This document shows, piece after piece, positions 32,831 to 45,000 of a DNA stretch of 64,000 nt (its first letter is position 1; the number at the start of each line of letters is the position of its first letter). The position numbers and the translations under genes are program-made. Under the pieces are notes generated by a model. It was not told where the DNA came from and searched no databases. It saw only the letters and a program-made list of their open reading frames with translations. The stretch spans positions 30,940,501 through 31,004,500 of the forward strand of contig OY727094.1 in the NCBI GenBank assembly GCA_963402885.1, given 5' to 3'. Origin of the DNA: Antedon bifida. Lineage: Eukaryota; Echinodermata; Crinoidea; Comatulida; Antedonidae.

Positions 32831-34798
32831 ATGGCTGAAAATAAACAATCAGTTGATAAACTACAACAACAAAATGAAGAATATCGCAGAGAAAACGTGA
32901 GTAAAGAATGTTTAATTTTAAGCCAAACTTTTTTTAAGACCGTACATGGAGTTTGATAGTGGACAAGAGTGCGTAGAAGTGGTGTTCGATCAGCTTGGTG
33001 TGCGAACGAGGTGTAGCCTACGTGGTGTACTTGAATTATGTCAATATTTTCTATCGACACAAATGTAAAATGTTTATTAATCATGTCAGTCCTAACGTTA
33101 TTTACTCATAGGCATTTTATGTTTTTTTAAGAAGTTGGTTTTTTACCATTTTTATTTTATTTATTGATAGGCACGTCCATCCTCTCCATGGTGGCGTCGC
33201 TTTGCACGGTTCCGTAGATTCTTCAACCGTCGCAATAGACGACAACAGCAGGTAAGCTAACCTCTTAATCTCGATCACATTGTAATTTAGCCATATCAAT
33301 ACATAATTATTTGTTTCTAAATAAATATATATATTTGTTTGTTATCCAGGTTGTTTCCAATGAAGATTCGAATGCCGCTACCACCAGTAGGCCTACTACT
33401 GGTCAAGCTGTTGCAAGTACATCGTCAGCAGCTAGATATACTACAGTTGGTAGAATTACGGAGTCTGGTGTTAAATCATTCAGTAGAGTGGAAGAAAATA
33501 TACCTGGCTGTGAGAGCCCGACTACTCGACGCCGTCGAAAGGAAGAACTGAAACGAGAAAGAGAAGTCAGAAAATGGGATGCCCTTCAAGTCGAAATTAG
33601 AAACGTAATGGGAGAAGATGATGATTTCTCAATTGGTATTGCGTCATCTAAACGCCCACCATCCGCCAAAGCTGCATCAGTTGGTGCTACCAAAAGCCCT
33701 GAACTATCAACTGCTTCGGAGACTTCTGTTGAGGTCGAGATGGACAGCACAGTGTCACAGACATCAACTGGAACTGATGCAGCCGCTTCCAATGAAGAGG
33801 AGAAGCAAAAGAAGAAAAAGAGGGGAAAGCTAAGTGAAGCTTTTAGATTGGCACGTCTCACCAAAAAAGCCAGAAGTCGAAAGGTTAAACCAAAAATGGT
33901 GGATGACGAGACACAGACACTCAAAAAAGAGTTGACAGAGAGCGGCACAATGACACGTACATTTGAAATGGTAGACAAATCAGTAAACACCAAGGAAGTG
34001 AAAATGTTGAGCAAGTGTGTTCAGGCAGAACGTGAAGTGCGAGCCTTCAACAACATTGACCACGTGTCAGCAAAATTGACAGTTAAGACAGAAAAAACGC
34101 AAGACTACGAAAACTGGAAAGTGCACACCAACACACTGGATTTCAATGATGACGAAAAAGAGGAATCGTTTGACTCTTTCGAAATAAAGGAAGACATGGA
34201 GGAGCTGGAGTATTTTTCCAGATATTGGGACAATGCAAGAGTGTATTGGCATGACGTCACCAAGGAGGATAAAGACGATGTAGTACACTTTCTGGAAGAT
34301 CAAGAAGATCCAAGTGAAGAGTATGATATAGATGCAAGTCCTCTAACCAACGTTGATCAACAACTTAATTCCATCGTCACTCTCAGCAAATGTTTGATCC
34401 AACAGGTTGAGCGAGCAAGATCAGACTGGGCTAGAATTTGTCAGAATCCGGTTCCTGATTGCCATGGCTTGCATCGAGGCGAAGTTCTTGATTTAATCGC
34501 CTCAAAGCTTAGACGTGAATCCAGTCGACGGATGGAAATGGTTTCGTACAACCTGCAGAAAATTAACACGGTTCAAGACCAAATTGACGACGTTCGGTTT
34601 GATCAGGAGTGCTATATGCGAAGACTACAGAACATTTGTGGTATGACGGTCGAGTCCAGACGAGCTCCTGTGAAAGAAAATAAACCAAGTGGAAGCGGTA
34701 AAAAAACCTTTGTAATTAGAGATAAACATAAATTTCGAAAGGTTAGTGGAGTTGCAAAAATCATGGAACCAATAATGGAGGTTGAAGAGGTAGAGTAG
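32831..34798 (+). CDS. Unrecognised 531-aa protein, tandem copy 2
   Basis: Three coding exons, 32831-32896, 33171-33251 and 33350-34798, have exactly the lengths of copy 1 (66, 81, 1449 nt) and the same phases. The frame is intact from MAENKQSVDK to EVEEVE. Changes from copy 1 include T to A in the SNEDSNA segment, STKEEKP to SNEEEKQ before the KKKKRGK cluster, QDHENW to QDYENW, KDAVV to KDDVV, EYRRA to ESRRA and KFQKV to KFRKV. None is a stop or frameshift, and the basic exon 2, the TQT site and the C-terminal helical region are unchanged. The introns differ more than the exons. Function is unknown, as for copy 1; lineage-specific duplication is inferred. Confidence 0.85.
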
Positions 34799-35042
34799 AT
34801 AGTTTAGCTACGCAGAGAGTAACTTTTTCTAAAAGTGATTGAAAACATTAATTGCGTTATAATAGGACGGAATTCTGCATCATAATAACTTAATGACTTA
34901 CACACAATGCTAATTTGATTAATTCACGGCTAAAAAGATCATGATAAGAGACCAGCAATTTGAACTATTATGTATGTCAACTATGCTGTTGTTGTTTGTC
35001 GAAGATCAGAGGGAAGAGCAAAATCGAAAAGAGATTTTTTAA

Positions 35043-35155
35043 TTACGAACGCAATAGCCAGACGTATAACGAAAGCAATAGTCAGACGTACAACGAACGC
35101 AATAGCCAGACGTACAACGAACGCAATAGTCAGACGTACAACGAACGCAATTTCA
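35043..35155 (+). repeat. 24-bp minisatellite, copy 2 (about four to five units)
   Basis: Same unit as 31538-31765 but roughly half as many copies, ending at the same tgcaataatcg boundary. It lies 245 bases after the stop of copy 2. Confidence 0.9.
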
Positions 35156-35689
35156 GTGCAATAATCGGATAATTGGAATCACAGTGAATAATTATACGGA
35201 AGACTACATAGCTGCTAAACGGATTGTTATCAACTACATTTAAACGTCCAATACGACATAATAATAATATATTATATTGATTATTTCAGAATAAAAATTC
35301 CATATATACAACAAACAATTATGGTATATCATGAGTTTTATTTACTTGAAAGATTTAATATACTCATTCATAAATCATTTACGAACAAGACTAAAAGTTT
35401 AGGCTTGGACAAACTTAATAGAGGGCGCACTATTAATCGAGTGAATTTCAATGGACCAATCAGCGTTGAGAATGCACAAAGCTAATTGACACCAAATTTA
35501 AAAGGTGTTTAAATTGATCGTGAGATTTTTGTTTTGATTTTTCATCTCTTTGTGTAAGTAGCCTAGGCTAGGCTAGTAATTTATAAATAATAAACAAATA
35601 ATGTATAATACAACAGTTGCTTATCCAGCGTAGACTATAGCTGATCCGTAACTTGCTGACGTTTTAAAGGGATTATGAGAATTAGCTAG

Positions 35690-36080
35690 GCCTAGGCTAG
35701 GCCTACATCCATCACATGTAATAATATGTCACGTTGCCACCCATCCAAGACAAGAAGAAGCCCACACACTCAGCGATTCCTCGCGGGTAGGCTAGTACCT
35801 TACCGTACCTAGGCCTAGCCTCCAAGTAGACTCAATCAATGAGAATGAAAAATATACTGACCCTTTTGCCTCTAGCAAGGCTATATAAATTGAATACTGC
35901 TGACTGGGCCTAAATAGGCCTAGTACCTACTGAAACTGTATTTTAAAACTAAAAATAAAATGTTTTCTTTTTTGTGCCTTCTCCCCAGCCAGCCAGTGAT
36001 TGCAACATACATAGGCCAAGCTAGCCTAATTAGTAACTAATATTTTTTTGAAATTTTATTTGTTCATTGTGTATATATAG
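35690..36080. other. Spacer upstream of SPAG5, probable promoter and 5' UTR
   Basis: Rich in AGGCCTA/TAGGCTAG motifs (about 35685-35925), with a G+C-richer block at 35735-35790. SPAG5 coding begins eight bases after an acceptor (TATATAG at 36080), so an upstream untranslated exon must lie here; the exact donor was not chosen. Confidence 0.35.
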
Positions 36081-36088
36081 GTACCATA

Positions 36089-39000
36089 ATGTATCACCAC
36101 ACACCTCTTGTAGACAAGGACAAAGAAAACAAACTTTCTCAACGACACATTGTGAGTAACAAATCAAACAATTGTTGCATTTTGCATTTGTTTATCTGCT
36201 TTTTTGTTGTACAGTAGTTAGTTTATTAAGGTAAAATAAAAAAAATATTAATGTATTGTTTAGCGTCCCTGCCCGCTTCCTTTTTTTTAAAACATCGTTT
36301 CATGCTTAAAAAAAGTCATAAAAGTATGTTGTATTTTGTCTATTCTTTGTCAAGACTTAAACATTTGAGATGTACAATAGTTCAAGCCAGAAGGAATGAT
36401 GAAAACAGGTGACACACTTTAAGGAGGAAAAAAAGAGAGAAGCTAAACATTTTTTTTGCTTTATTATAGTTATAAATACAGTTTACCTTTTTCTTTTTAA
36501 ATTTAGAAATCTGTTACAAGATGCAAAACTCCACATCGCAAGCCTCTTAGTCTTGTGAACTCCTCTACCAGTTTGTTGTCACTCACACCAGCGACTGCTC
36601 TCTCCAGAAAGAAGCTAACTACTACTGATCATCAGGAATCCTTCTCTCCAACCTGCTTTACTCCAGTACCACCTCTAAAGAAGCAATCAAAAATATCCAA
36701 GACCCCTTGCATTCTAAGAGATGAATCAGTTGAAAAGCCTCAAATTAGTCAGGGAGATACATCACCCTGTAAAGTGAAGATTACAGAAGAAAAACTGGTA
36801 TATTGATTTATATTATTCAAAGCCGAAAAAACGACAATGCAATGGGTATCAGTGGTTGGATCTCAATGGAGATACAAATAAGCAAAAAGCTAAATCAAAA
36901 CGATAAAGTAAACCAAACAGAAAAATGAGCTTTTAAGCAACACTAGCCCTAAAGCTCTGTCATTTATATTATTGTATATTTTTATGATAATATGAATAGC
37001 TTGATCCTACTAAACACCACACAATGCTACACATAATACGACATGTGCCTATGTTAGAGCACAGCAATGCACTCTATAATAGTACTTTAGAATGGAGTGT
37101 TTAGAGGGTTAAGTTCGGTTATACAGTATTTAGGACAGGAGTGAGATTGCATACCATGTATGTCATTGTTTCCTATGTTACTGAGTAGTGTATGCCTTTG
37201 TGAGTTCTATTCCATTGTCACTGAAAAGAATATTAATTTGTACTTGTACTAAATTTGTATTTTTTCAGAACATCATATCTGACTGCAGCATTCCATTAAA
37301 GCACAATGGTGTTTCTCCACCAATTGACGACAATGCCATTACAGAATTTGTCAACAGCATTATACAAAAGCAACTTGAAATTGTACAAGACGATGTTAAA
37401 TGCATTACGAAAGAATTAAAAGAAACATCAAGTGCACAATCAACTGAACCATCACAGTTTCTAGAACCTCTAGAAGTAACTACCTCACCACAAAATGATG
37501 CAGATCACATAGAATCCTTTGCATCCTATTCATCTTTCCAAAGCACATCTGTAAATTCGTTTAATATATGTGACAGTTCTTTGAGTGCTTCACCAGAATG
37601 GCATGTAGATAACTTTGCCCTGATCACAACCAGAGATACAGCATCAACGGAGTGTCTACCATCCTTCCATTCATCATTCTCTCCAGTTAAAATGATAGAT
37701 AGTTTTTCAAGCCCAAAAGATTGTCTATTAACTTCCCCTGAGAATCTCTTAAAGCATGTGAACACAGCAAATTCTTCAGTTAACACAACACCAGCTAGAT
37801 CAATACATGTGTTTACCAGCATGACACCAGTGCCTTCTAAAGATGAAGGCACAACTGCAACTCCTTGTCAAAAGATCCTTTCAGACAGTGCCACAAGTAT
37901 CACTCCAAAACATCTGAAGGATGGCATGTCTCAGATGACTCCAAGGTCGTGGCAAGAGCAAGGAACTTTTACTACTCCTGTCGTGATGGTTGATGAAGCT
38001 GTGAATATGACACCTCCTCCAGTAAAGAGCACTGCTACCCAGTTCACTCCTCGTTCCTTTAAAGACCAATCTACCGCTGTAACGCCATATCAAACTTCAG
38101 ATGCTACCTCATGCACGTCTCCTCTAGCTAATATCAATTTAACGTAAGTAAACATACATACCTGCTTTATATATACTGGATTACGTCAGTATCAGATTGT
38201 TCTCTCAGAGAACCCAGTATACTGGACTGTGCACAGTTTACAGTACTTGCCAGTATCTTGAGAATAGAGGAGAGAATAATGTCATAAACAGTAAGACCTA
38301 CTGAAAATGATGACACACACATGTCTTGTCAAAGCGATGTTACAGTAGATTGTGTGGCTTACACATACATGTTGAAATAGATTTTACATAAAATAAACAC
38401 TATATTGTTATTTTATTGCACTGAAATATCAATCTTTATGTGACACAAAAATGTGATGTGCCCATATATGGCAGAGCTTAATTACTTAATTGTGTTTTTG
38501 TTTAAATTAAGTTTTACACAAGAGGAAAGCCAGAATTACAGTGAACTTCACAGTCAGCTGGAGAGTGCTGTCATCTGCAATGAGATTCTTAGACAAGACA
38601 TTCAAACACTGGAGAGTAAGGTTAATAGCATGAAGAATCATGGCAAAGAGAAAGATCAAGAGGTCATTCAGATGTCTAGGGAATTAGTTGAACAGGAAGA
38701 ACACTTTAAGGTATGGGGAGTGGCTAACGCTGAGGCCCTTGGTTTAGTAACCCTAAGTTGCACAAGGCAATGAGAGTAGAGTATCAATGATATCTATCTA
38801 TCATACTGTACAATGTTTGCCTTGAGGAAATCAATCATTAATTTATCAATAAATCTTGTTACTTTATATGAATTACTTGTCTTCGCAGTCTCTACATAAA
38901 AAAGCCATTGAGGAACTTGAAATCCAAGTTGGAGAACAAATTAAACAGATAGACTCTCTGGAACAGACTCTTATTCAGGTTTGTGTATTTTAAATACAGA

Positions 39001-42000
39001 TATCCTAATTACTAAAAATGTGATGTGCCCATATATGGACATGATGATGTCATATCACTACCATATTTGGGCATATCACTACCATATTGTAATATAATGT
39101 TTTGTTATGAGGTACTTTGTAAGGAAGACTCTTTACTCGCTTTGCTGTCGTAACATATATTATTTATTTAGAATATACTTGATACAATAATTGAATAACT
39201 AACTGACTAAGGAACAGAGGATTAGTGATGCTGGCTGTAAGGTGTGTGCTCCGTGAAGTGGCTGTAAGGTGTGTGCTCCGTGAAGTGGCTGTAAGGTGTG
39301 TCTGGGCTCTTCTGAAACTTGGGAGTATATTGGCTTCGGTTCATTTACATATGTCACTACGTAATCTGTGAGGGTAACGATTGGTTCTAAGTTGATCCAG
39401 GGGTGTTTAAGTGGGAGTGATTAACGGTATAATAAGGTATTTCAATGATGAATAACACTGTCAAATCTGTACTTAAATAGTGTCAATCTCTCCTGGTTTA
39501 ACGATGGGATAGGTCAAATGTTAAACTAAGTGTTTTCTTTAGGGATTCTTTTATAAACTAAATGGTCTTTTAAAACATCTGGACAAACTCTCCTCTGGAC
39601 TTTCTGGGTCAAGTTTGTGAACTTATTGAATTCTGATACAAAGGTTGATTTCTCAATTATAAGTGAATATCGTTACATTACATCCCTCTGTTTCCCTTTT
39701 TTTTTTTCTAATCTATTTAAAATATAAAAATGGTTATAATAGTGGCATGCAAAATTAAAGTTATATAAAAGAAAAAAAACATGATTATACATATAAGCAA
39801 AAATTGAGTTAGTCAAAACCATTGACTCTGAAGTGTAACCTTATCACTTTCACTCTCTCTCTCTCTCTTAAAAAAAATGAAATTAAAACTGAATTTTGTA
39901 TAAAATTTCCGGAATTTATATAAAAATTTCGGGTCTTCCACCATGTAATATAATGTTTTGTTATGAGGTACTTTGTAAGGAAGACTCTTTACTCGCTTTG
40001 CTGTCGTAACATATATTATTTATTTAGAATATACTTGATACAATAATTGAATAACTAACTGACTAAGGAACAGAGGATTAGTGATGCTGGCTGTAAGGTG
40101 TGTGCTCCGTGAAGTGGCTGTAAGGTGTGTGCTCCGTGAAGTGGCTGTAAGGTGTGTCTGGGCTCTTCTGAAACTTATATAACTTGATTAACGGTATAAT
40201 AAGGTATTTCAATGATGAATAACACTGTCAAATCTGTACTTAAATAGTGTCAATCTCTCCTGGTTTGTGCACGTCACACTTTTTTTTGTCAAACTAGTTT
40301 GATAATGTAGACAAAGCTTAATACATATTTTATTTATAGAAATTTAATGAAACAAATAGCCTTGAAGCAGACCTTAGTTGTACAAAATCTCACTATCAGA
40401 AACAGATACACAACCTTCAGCAGGATCTCTGTAGAGCATATCGACAACACAAAAAGGAAGTGGAGAGAATGAGAGATGATGTCAAGGAGAATGGCAACCT
40501 GAAAGAGAAACTAAAAACTGCCACAGATCGAGTGAAGGAACTTGAAGAAAGATTGAAAGCATTCTCTCAGTTTGAAAATGCTCTTCAAGAAGAAGATAAA
40601 GTACAGGTAAGTTTTGTGAGATTGTGTGGATACCTTTTTCTGTAACATGTTCAAAAAGTTCAATATTATCTTCCGGTTGTTTAAAGGCTCGCGTTGTCTG
40701 AGTTGAATCCTGACGAGACGAGTCATCTTGAGATAGCATCGGCCTTAGTTTTTATGTTGTAGCAAGAGCTTTAAAGTTTAATTTTCTCCCCGAAGAGATG
40801 ACTTGTGCGCCTCGTCGTACGACGTTGTTTGGGGTGGCCTTAAGATGACTAAGGTTATACAAGGACAGGTGAATTATCTTTAGTTTGTGTAATGATAGAA
40901 AAATAATTAAAATTTCTATCTAATTTCAGGAGGAGATGGAAAGTTTAAATGATTATTATGCTGGTCTTGAAGTGTTGATAAGACAAATGGAAGAGGAATG
41001 CAAGAAATACAAAGAAGAGGTAAGATATGATAAACTCAGGACTGTGGCACCGTGGTTAGAGATCCAGCCTAAGTCTGACTTCTTATTGAGTGTCTTGAAG
41101 AAGCAGTGGTGTACTGTAACGCACAGGGCAAAGGCCCATGGTTTAGCACTCCTAAGAGGCCCTCCAACGCTGGGTAGTTGCATTATACAGATCATTTTCT
41201 GGTTAGAGATACAGCCCATTTTAACTTCTTGTTGATTGTTTTGAACAAGCAGTGGTGTAACACACAGGGCAAAGGCCCCTGGTTTAACACTCCTAAGAGG
41301 CCCTCCAACGCTGGGTAGTTGCATTACACAGATCATTTTCTGGTTAGAGATACAGCCCATTTTAACTTCTCGTTGTTTGTTTTGAACAAGCAGTGGTGTA
41401 ACACACAGGGCAAAGGCCCCTGGTTTAGCACTCCTAAGGGCCCTCCAATGCTGGGACTGCTCATGCTCTAGGGCCCTTTGGGGCCCCTGGGTTTTGCCAG
41501 TGAGTGCTCATAGCTGTTAAGCCAATTGTGAACAAGATTCTTCATCCACATTGTTCCTCTCCACCTCCAGGTAACAGATATGGATATACCAGTTATGTCA
41601 AAATTATACGGAAGGTTAATGCCAGTCCCCTAAAAAATGAAACATTGTTAATAGCTAAAATTGAATTCCTCTTTCTTAGAATTTATTGATGAAAGTCAAA
41701 ATGGAAGAGAATGATGCAAGGGCAAACAGTGCTTTTGAAGAAGCAAATGAAGCCAATGAATATATAAATGAGCTTAGAATGGAGTTGGAACTCACCAAGG
41801 CTGAGAGGTCACAACTGGATGAACTCTACAAGAATGCTAGCCTAGAGCTAGGAGTTGCTACCCATCAGTATACTGAATTCTTAACCTGTTTCGAACAGAC
41901 TAAAACGGGTAAGATAAAAACATCCTTGTTGAGAGTTTGTTTAAGCACCATAATATTGATATATATAGCCGCTTAGTATTATCACAAACACAGATGAACT

Positions 42001-45000
42001 TCCATGCTAATATAAATTTGTCATTGTAATTTCATATAATTTAATAATTTTTCTTGCAGAACTTGACCAGTGTAAAGATTCTATCAATTGCCTTCAAGAA
42101 CAAAACACTTTGTACGATCAGAAGGCTATTGAGAGTTGCCTGAATGAAATGTGTTTGGAAGCCTCTTTGATGGTCCAGACTGATCAAACTCACAGACAAC
42201 AAACTGACAATGAAGCAGTGATTGCAGAACTTGGTGCTGCCAATAATAAGCTCAACAAGAAGTGTTCAGAGTATGTGATATTCCACCTTTTACATGGAGA
42301 AAGTCTAATTTTTTAATCTAATTATTTTCATTCATAGACATGCTGTTGATACCTGAAAAAGTTTTATGATTGTACAACATTTATCGGATCAGGTCTTGAT
42401 ATTCCCTGTCAAATCACCCAATAAATTAATCTTTATTTTAAAAACTTTATGTGACAAAAAAGGTGTGATGTGGCCAAATATGATAGTGATATGACATCAT
42501 CATGTCCATATATGAGCACATCACATTATTTTGTCACATAAACTTTGATAGTGTAGACAGTATAGAGAGTAGAGTATACTAAATTGTGCATTTCACAATG
42601 TCTTTACTTCTGTTAATAATCTTATTTTCAATAGGTTGCAATCTGCTCATGATGCTGAAATACAATCACTGCATTCAAAGATTGAAGAGCTTCTAGAAGA
42701 GAATACTGAAAATAAAAGGCAAATTGCTCACCAGTTTCAGGAGATTAGGATGAATTTTCAAGTGAAGGCGCAATTATATCAAGCAAAACAAAGCATACAA
42801 GTGTGTATTTTGTGAAATTTAACAGGCCTAGCATAGGTTATGCTAGTATATTAGCCCCTTGATGCTATCCAAACTACAATAGAGAAATTTGAATGGAGGC
42901 AGAAAGTGTTAAACCAGTGCTTTTCAATGGAGGACCAGATTGTGCTTCTTGTTGATTTTGTGGTGAATAAATAACTCGAGTGACACATATAGTTTAATGG
43001 TTTAACTGGCTTTTGTAGTGTCCTGGTTTCAAATCCTTAAGCTCTGTCTACACAATCAGACTAGTTTGACAAAAAAGTGTGATGTGCCCCAATATAGTAG
43101 TGATATGACATCATCATGTCCATATATGGGCACATCACATTTTTTTGTCACACAAAGTTTGATAGTGTAGACAGAGCTTTACTGGCCCGAAACTGTGCCA
43201 CTACCTTCTAAGCATATTTTGTAATCTTTTTGATGCATTTTCTCAATCATATATTTAAGCAAATGGAAGAAAACTATAAGGAATCACATGATTTTGTGAA
43301 GACAGAATGCCAAGCACTGAATGAGACATTAAAAGAAAAGGAATCAGAGTGCCAGTCACTGATACAAGACCTGTCTCGGTACAAGATGACGTTGTACAGC
43401 AAGTTAGAAGAAATGGATGAGTTGCAGGAGGGCACATCTATGTTGAGGTAATGGGTTCAAATCATGTCAGACTCCATGATTTTTTCTCGGGACAAAAAAA
43501 AAGAAAATAACTCAACTTCCAAAACTTATAATAGAACTGTGAACAGGATTGCCAGCTTGAGAAACACAGTGAATGAAATCACTTTGGTTATTTTTGTCAA
43601 TATGCCTAAACTGAGAATAAGAAAATTTAACATAATTTCCATCATAATTACATACAAAAATGATGAAGGACGTAACAAAGGTACAGCCATAAAAATATAT
43701 TTCCACTAACAACATGCACATCAAACATTGAAACCTAAAGCTCTGTCTACACTATCCAATATACATAACATACATGACATAATGATGTCATATCACTACC
43801 ATATTTGGGTGTATCACTACCATATTTGGGCACATCACAAACTAGACAGAGCTTAACTAAATAAATATGTTTTGTAGACAACAACTGATGGATTGCGAAA
43901 GTGAGCTGGACAACACCAAAGCAAACGCTCACTTAATGTTACTGAATCAGCTTTCAGAGATGGCAGATGCATCAAAAGAGATTGACAGTCTGCAGTCATT
44001 CATGGTTACTGCTATTAATTCACTAGAGATGCCTCAGCAATGTGAACAGGTATTTATACAATATGCTATTATCTCAAATGGCTGAGCGGTTAAAGCACAG
44101 GCACCATTTACAGTATCTATAAAGAGCCAATAATATAGGCATTGGTTTGTAGACCAACTCACTCCTAGTTCTAGTAAAGGAACAAGTCTTCTCTGATAAG
44201 GACTATAAATCATAGGTCCAGTATACACATTTTACCTGTGTGCACTTTATAGAACCCAGTTAATTCGAGTAGAGGGCTAGCTGGTGAACTGGTTCAGAAA
44301 GTAGTCCCTATCTTAGGGGATTACCACCTATCTGATAGGACAGTGATTAATTTATCTATTGGTAATCCTTGGCCACATGTTCCTAAAGACATAAAATACA
44401 ATTTTCATTTTGTTTATTTTCTATAAAGTAGTACTCAAAGCCACTAAGCATGCAGTGATTTTTCTGGTTTGAGGACTCTCGGTTGCTAATGCAGCTCTGT
44501 ATCTTTTAGATGGTGTTAGAATTGGTATCCGAAGTTACATAACTTTGATTTATTTAAGTGCATTTTACCTTAATTTATTTTTTTATAGAAATCAGATGTA
44601 CTTTCCGTAAAAGGTCAAAGATTAGAAAAGCAGTTTGGTGAAATTAAATATTCAGAGACTGTTGAAGATTCTGTGAACGCTTCATTGCACTCAGAAGCTT
44701 CTCTTGTAGCCTCAATATTGCAAGCTATTAATGGCGGAGACCATACACAAGAAATGTCTGATACTGACGATCAACCAGATACTACTGAGGTTCAACCAGA
44801 CACTGGTTGTCAGAAGTCACCAGTTGTAGGGTCAGAAAGCAGTGCTTTTACTGCAGTTCAACCACAAAGAATCCAGAATACTGAAACCACAGTGAATGAA
44901 TCTGATGATGGCCAGAGTGATTCTCAGAAGAAATCGCTCGGAGATTCTGTGAGGGCGACATGTAGCTTGTTCAAAAAACTTGTGTCGTCAATGAAGGAGA

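Larger units (their letters stand above)
32489..35690 (+). repeat. Tandem duplication, unit 2 (about 3.2 kb)
   Basis: Begins atagggttgtgtatgcaatg and ends near gctgatccgtaacttgctga and aagggattatgagaatt, matching the end of unit 1. It lacks the family F insertion and has a shorter minisatellite, which explains most of its shorter length. Confidence 0.85.

Noticed and set aside
40956..41360. 134-residue minus-strand ORF
   Set aside because: It is internally repetitive because it crosses the ~145-bp tandem units; not a gene.
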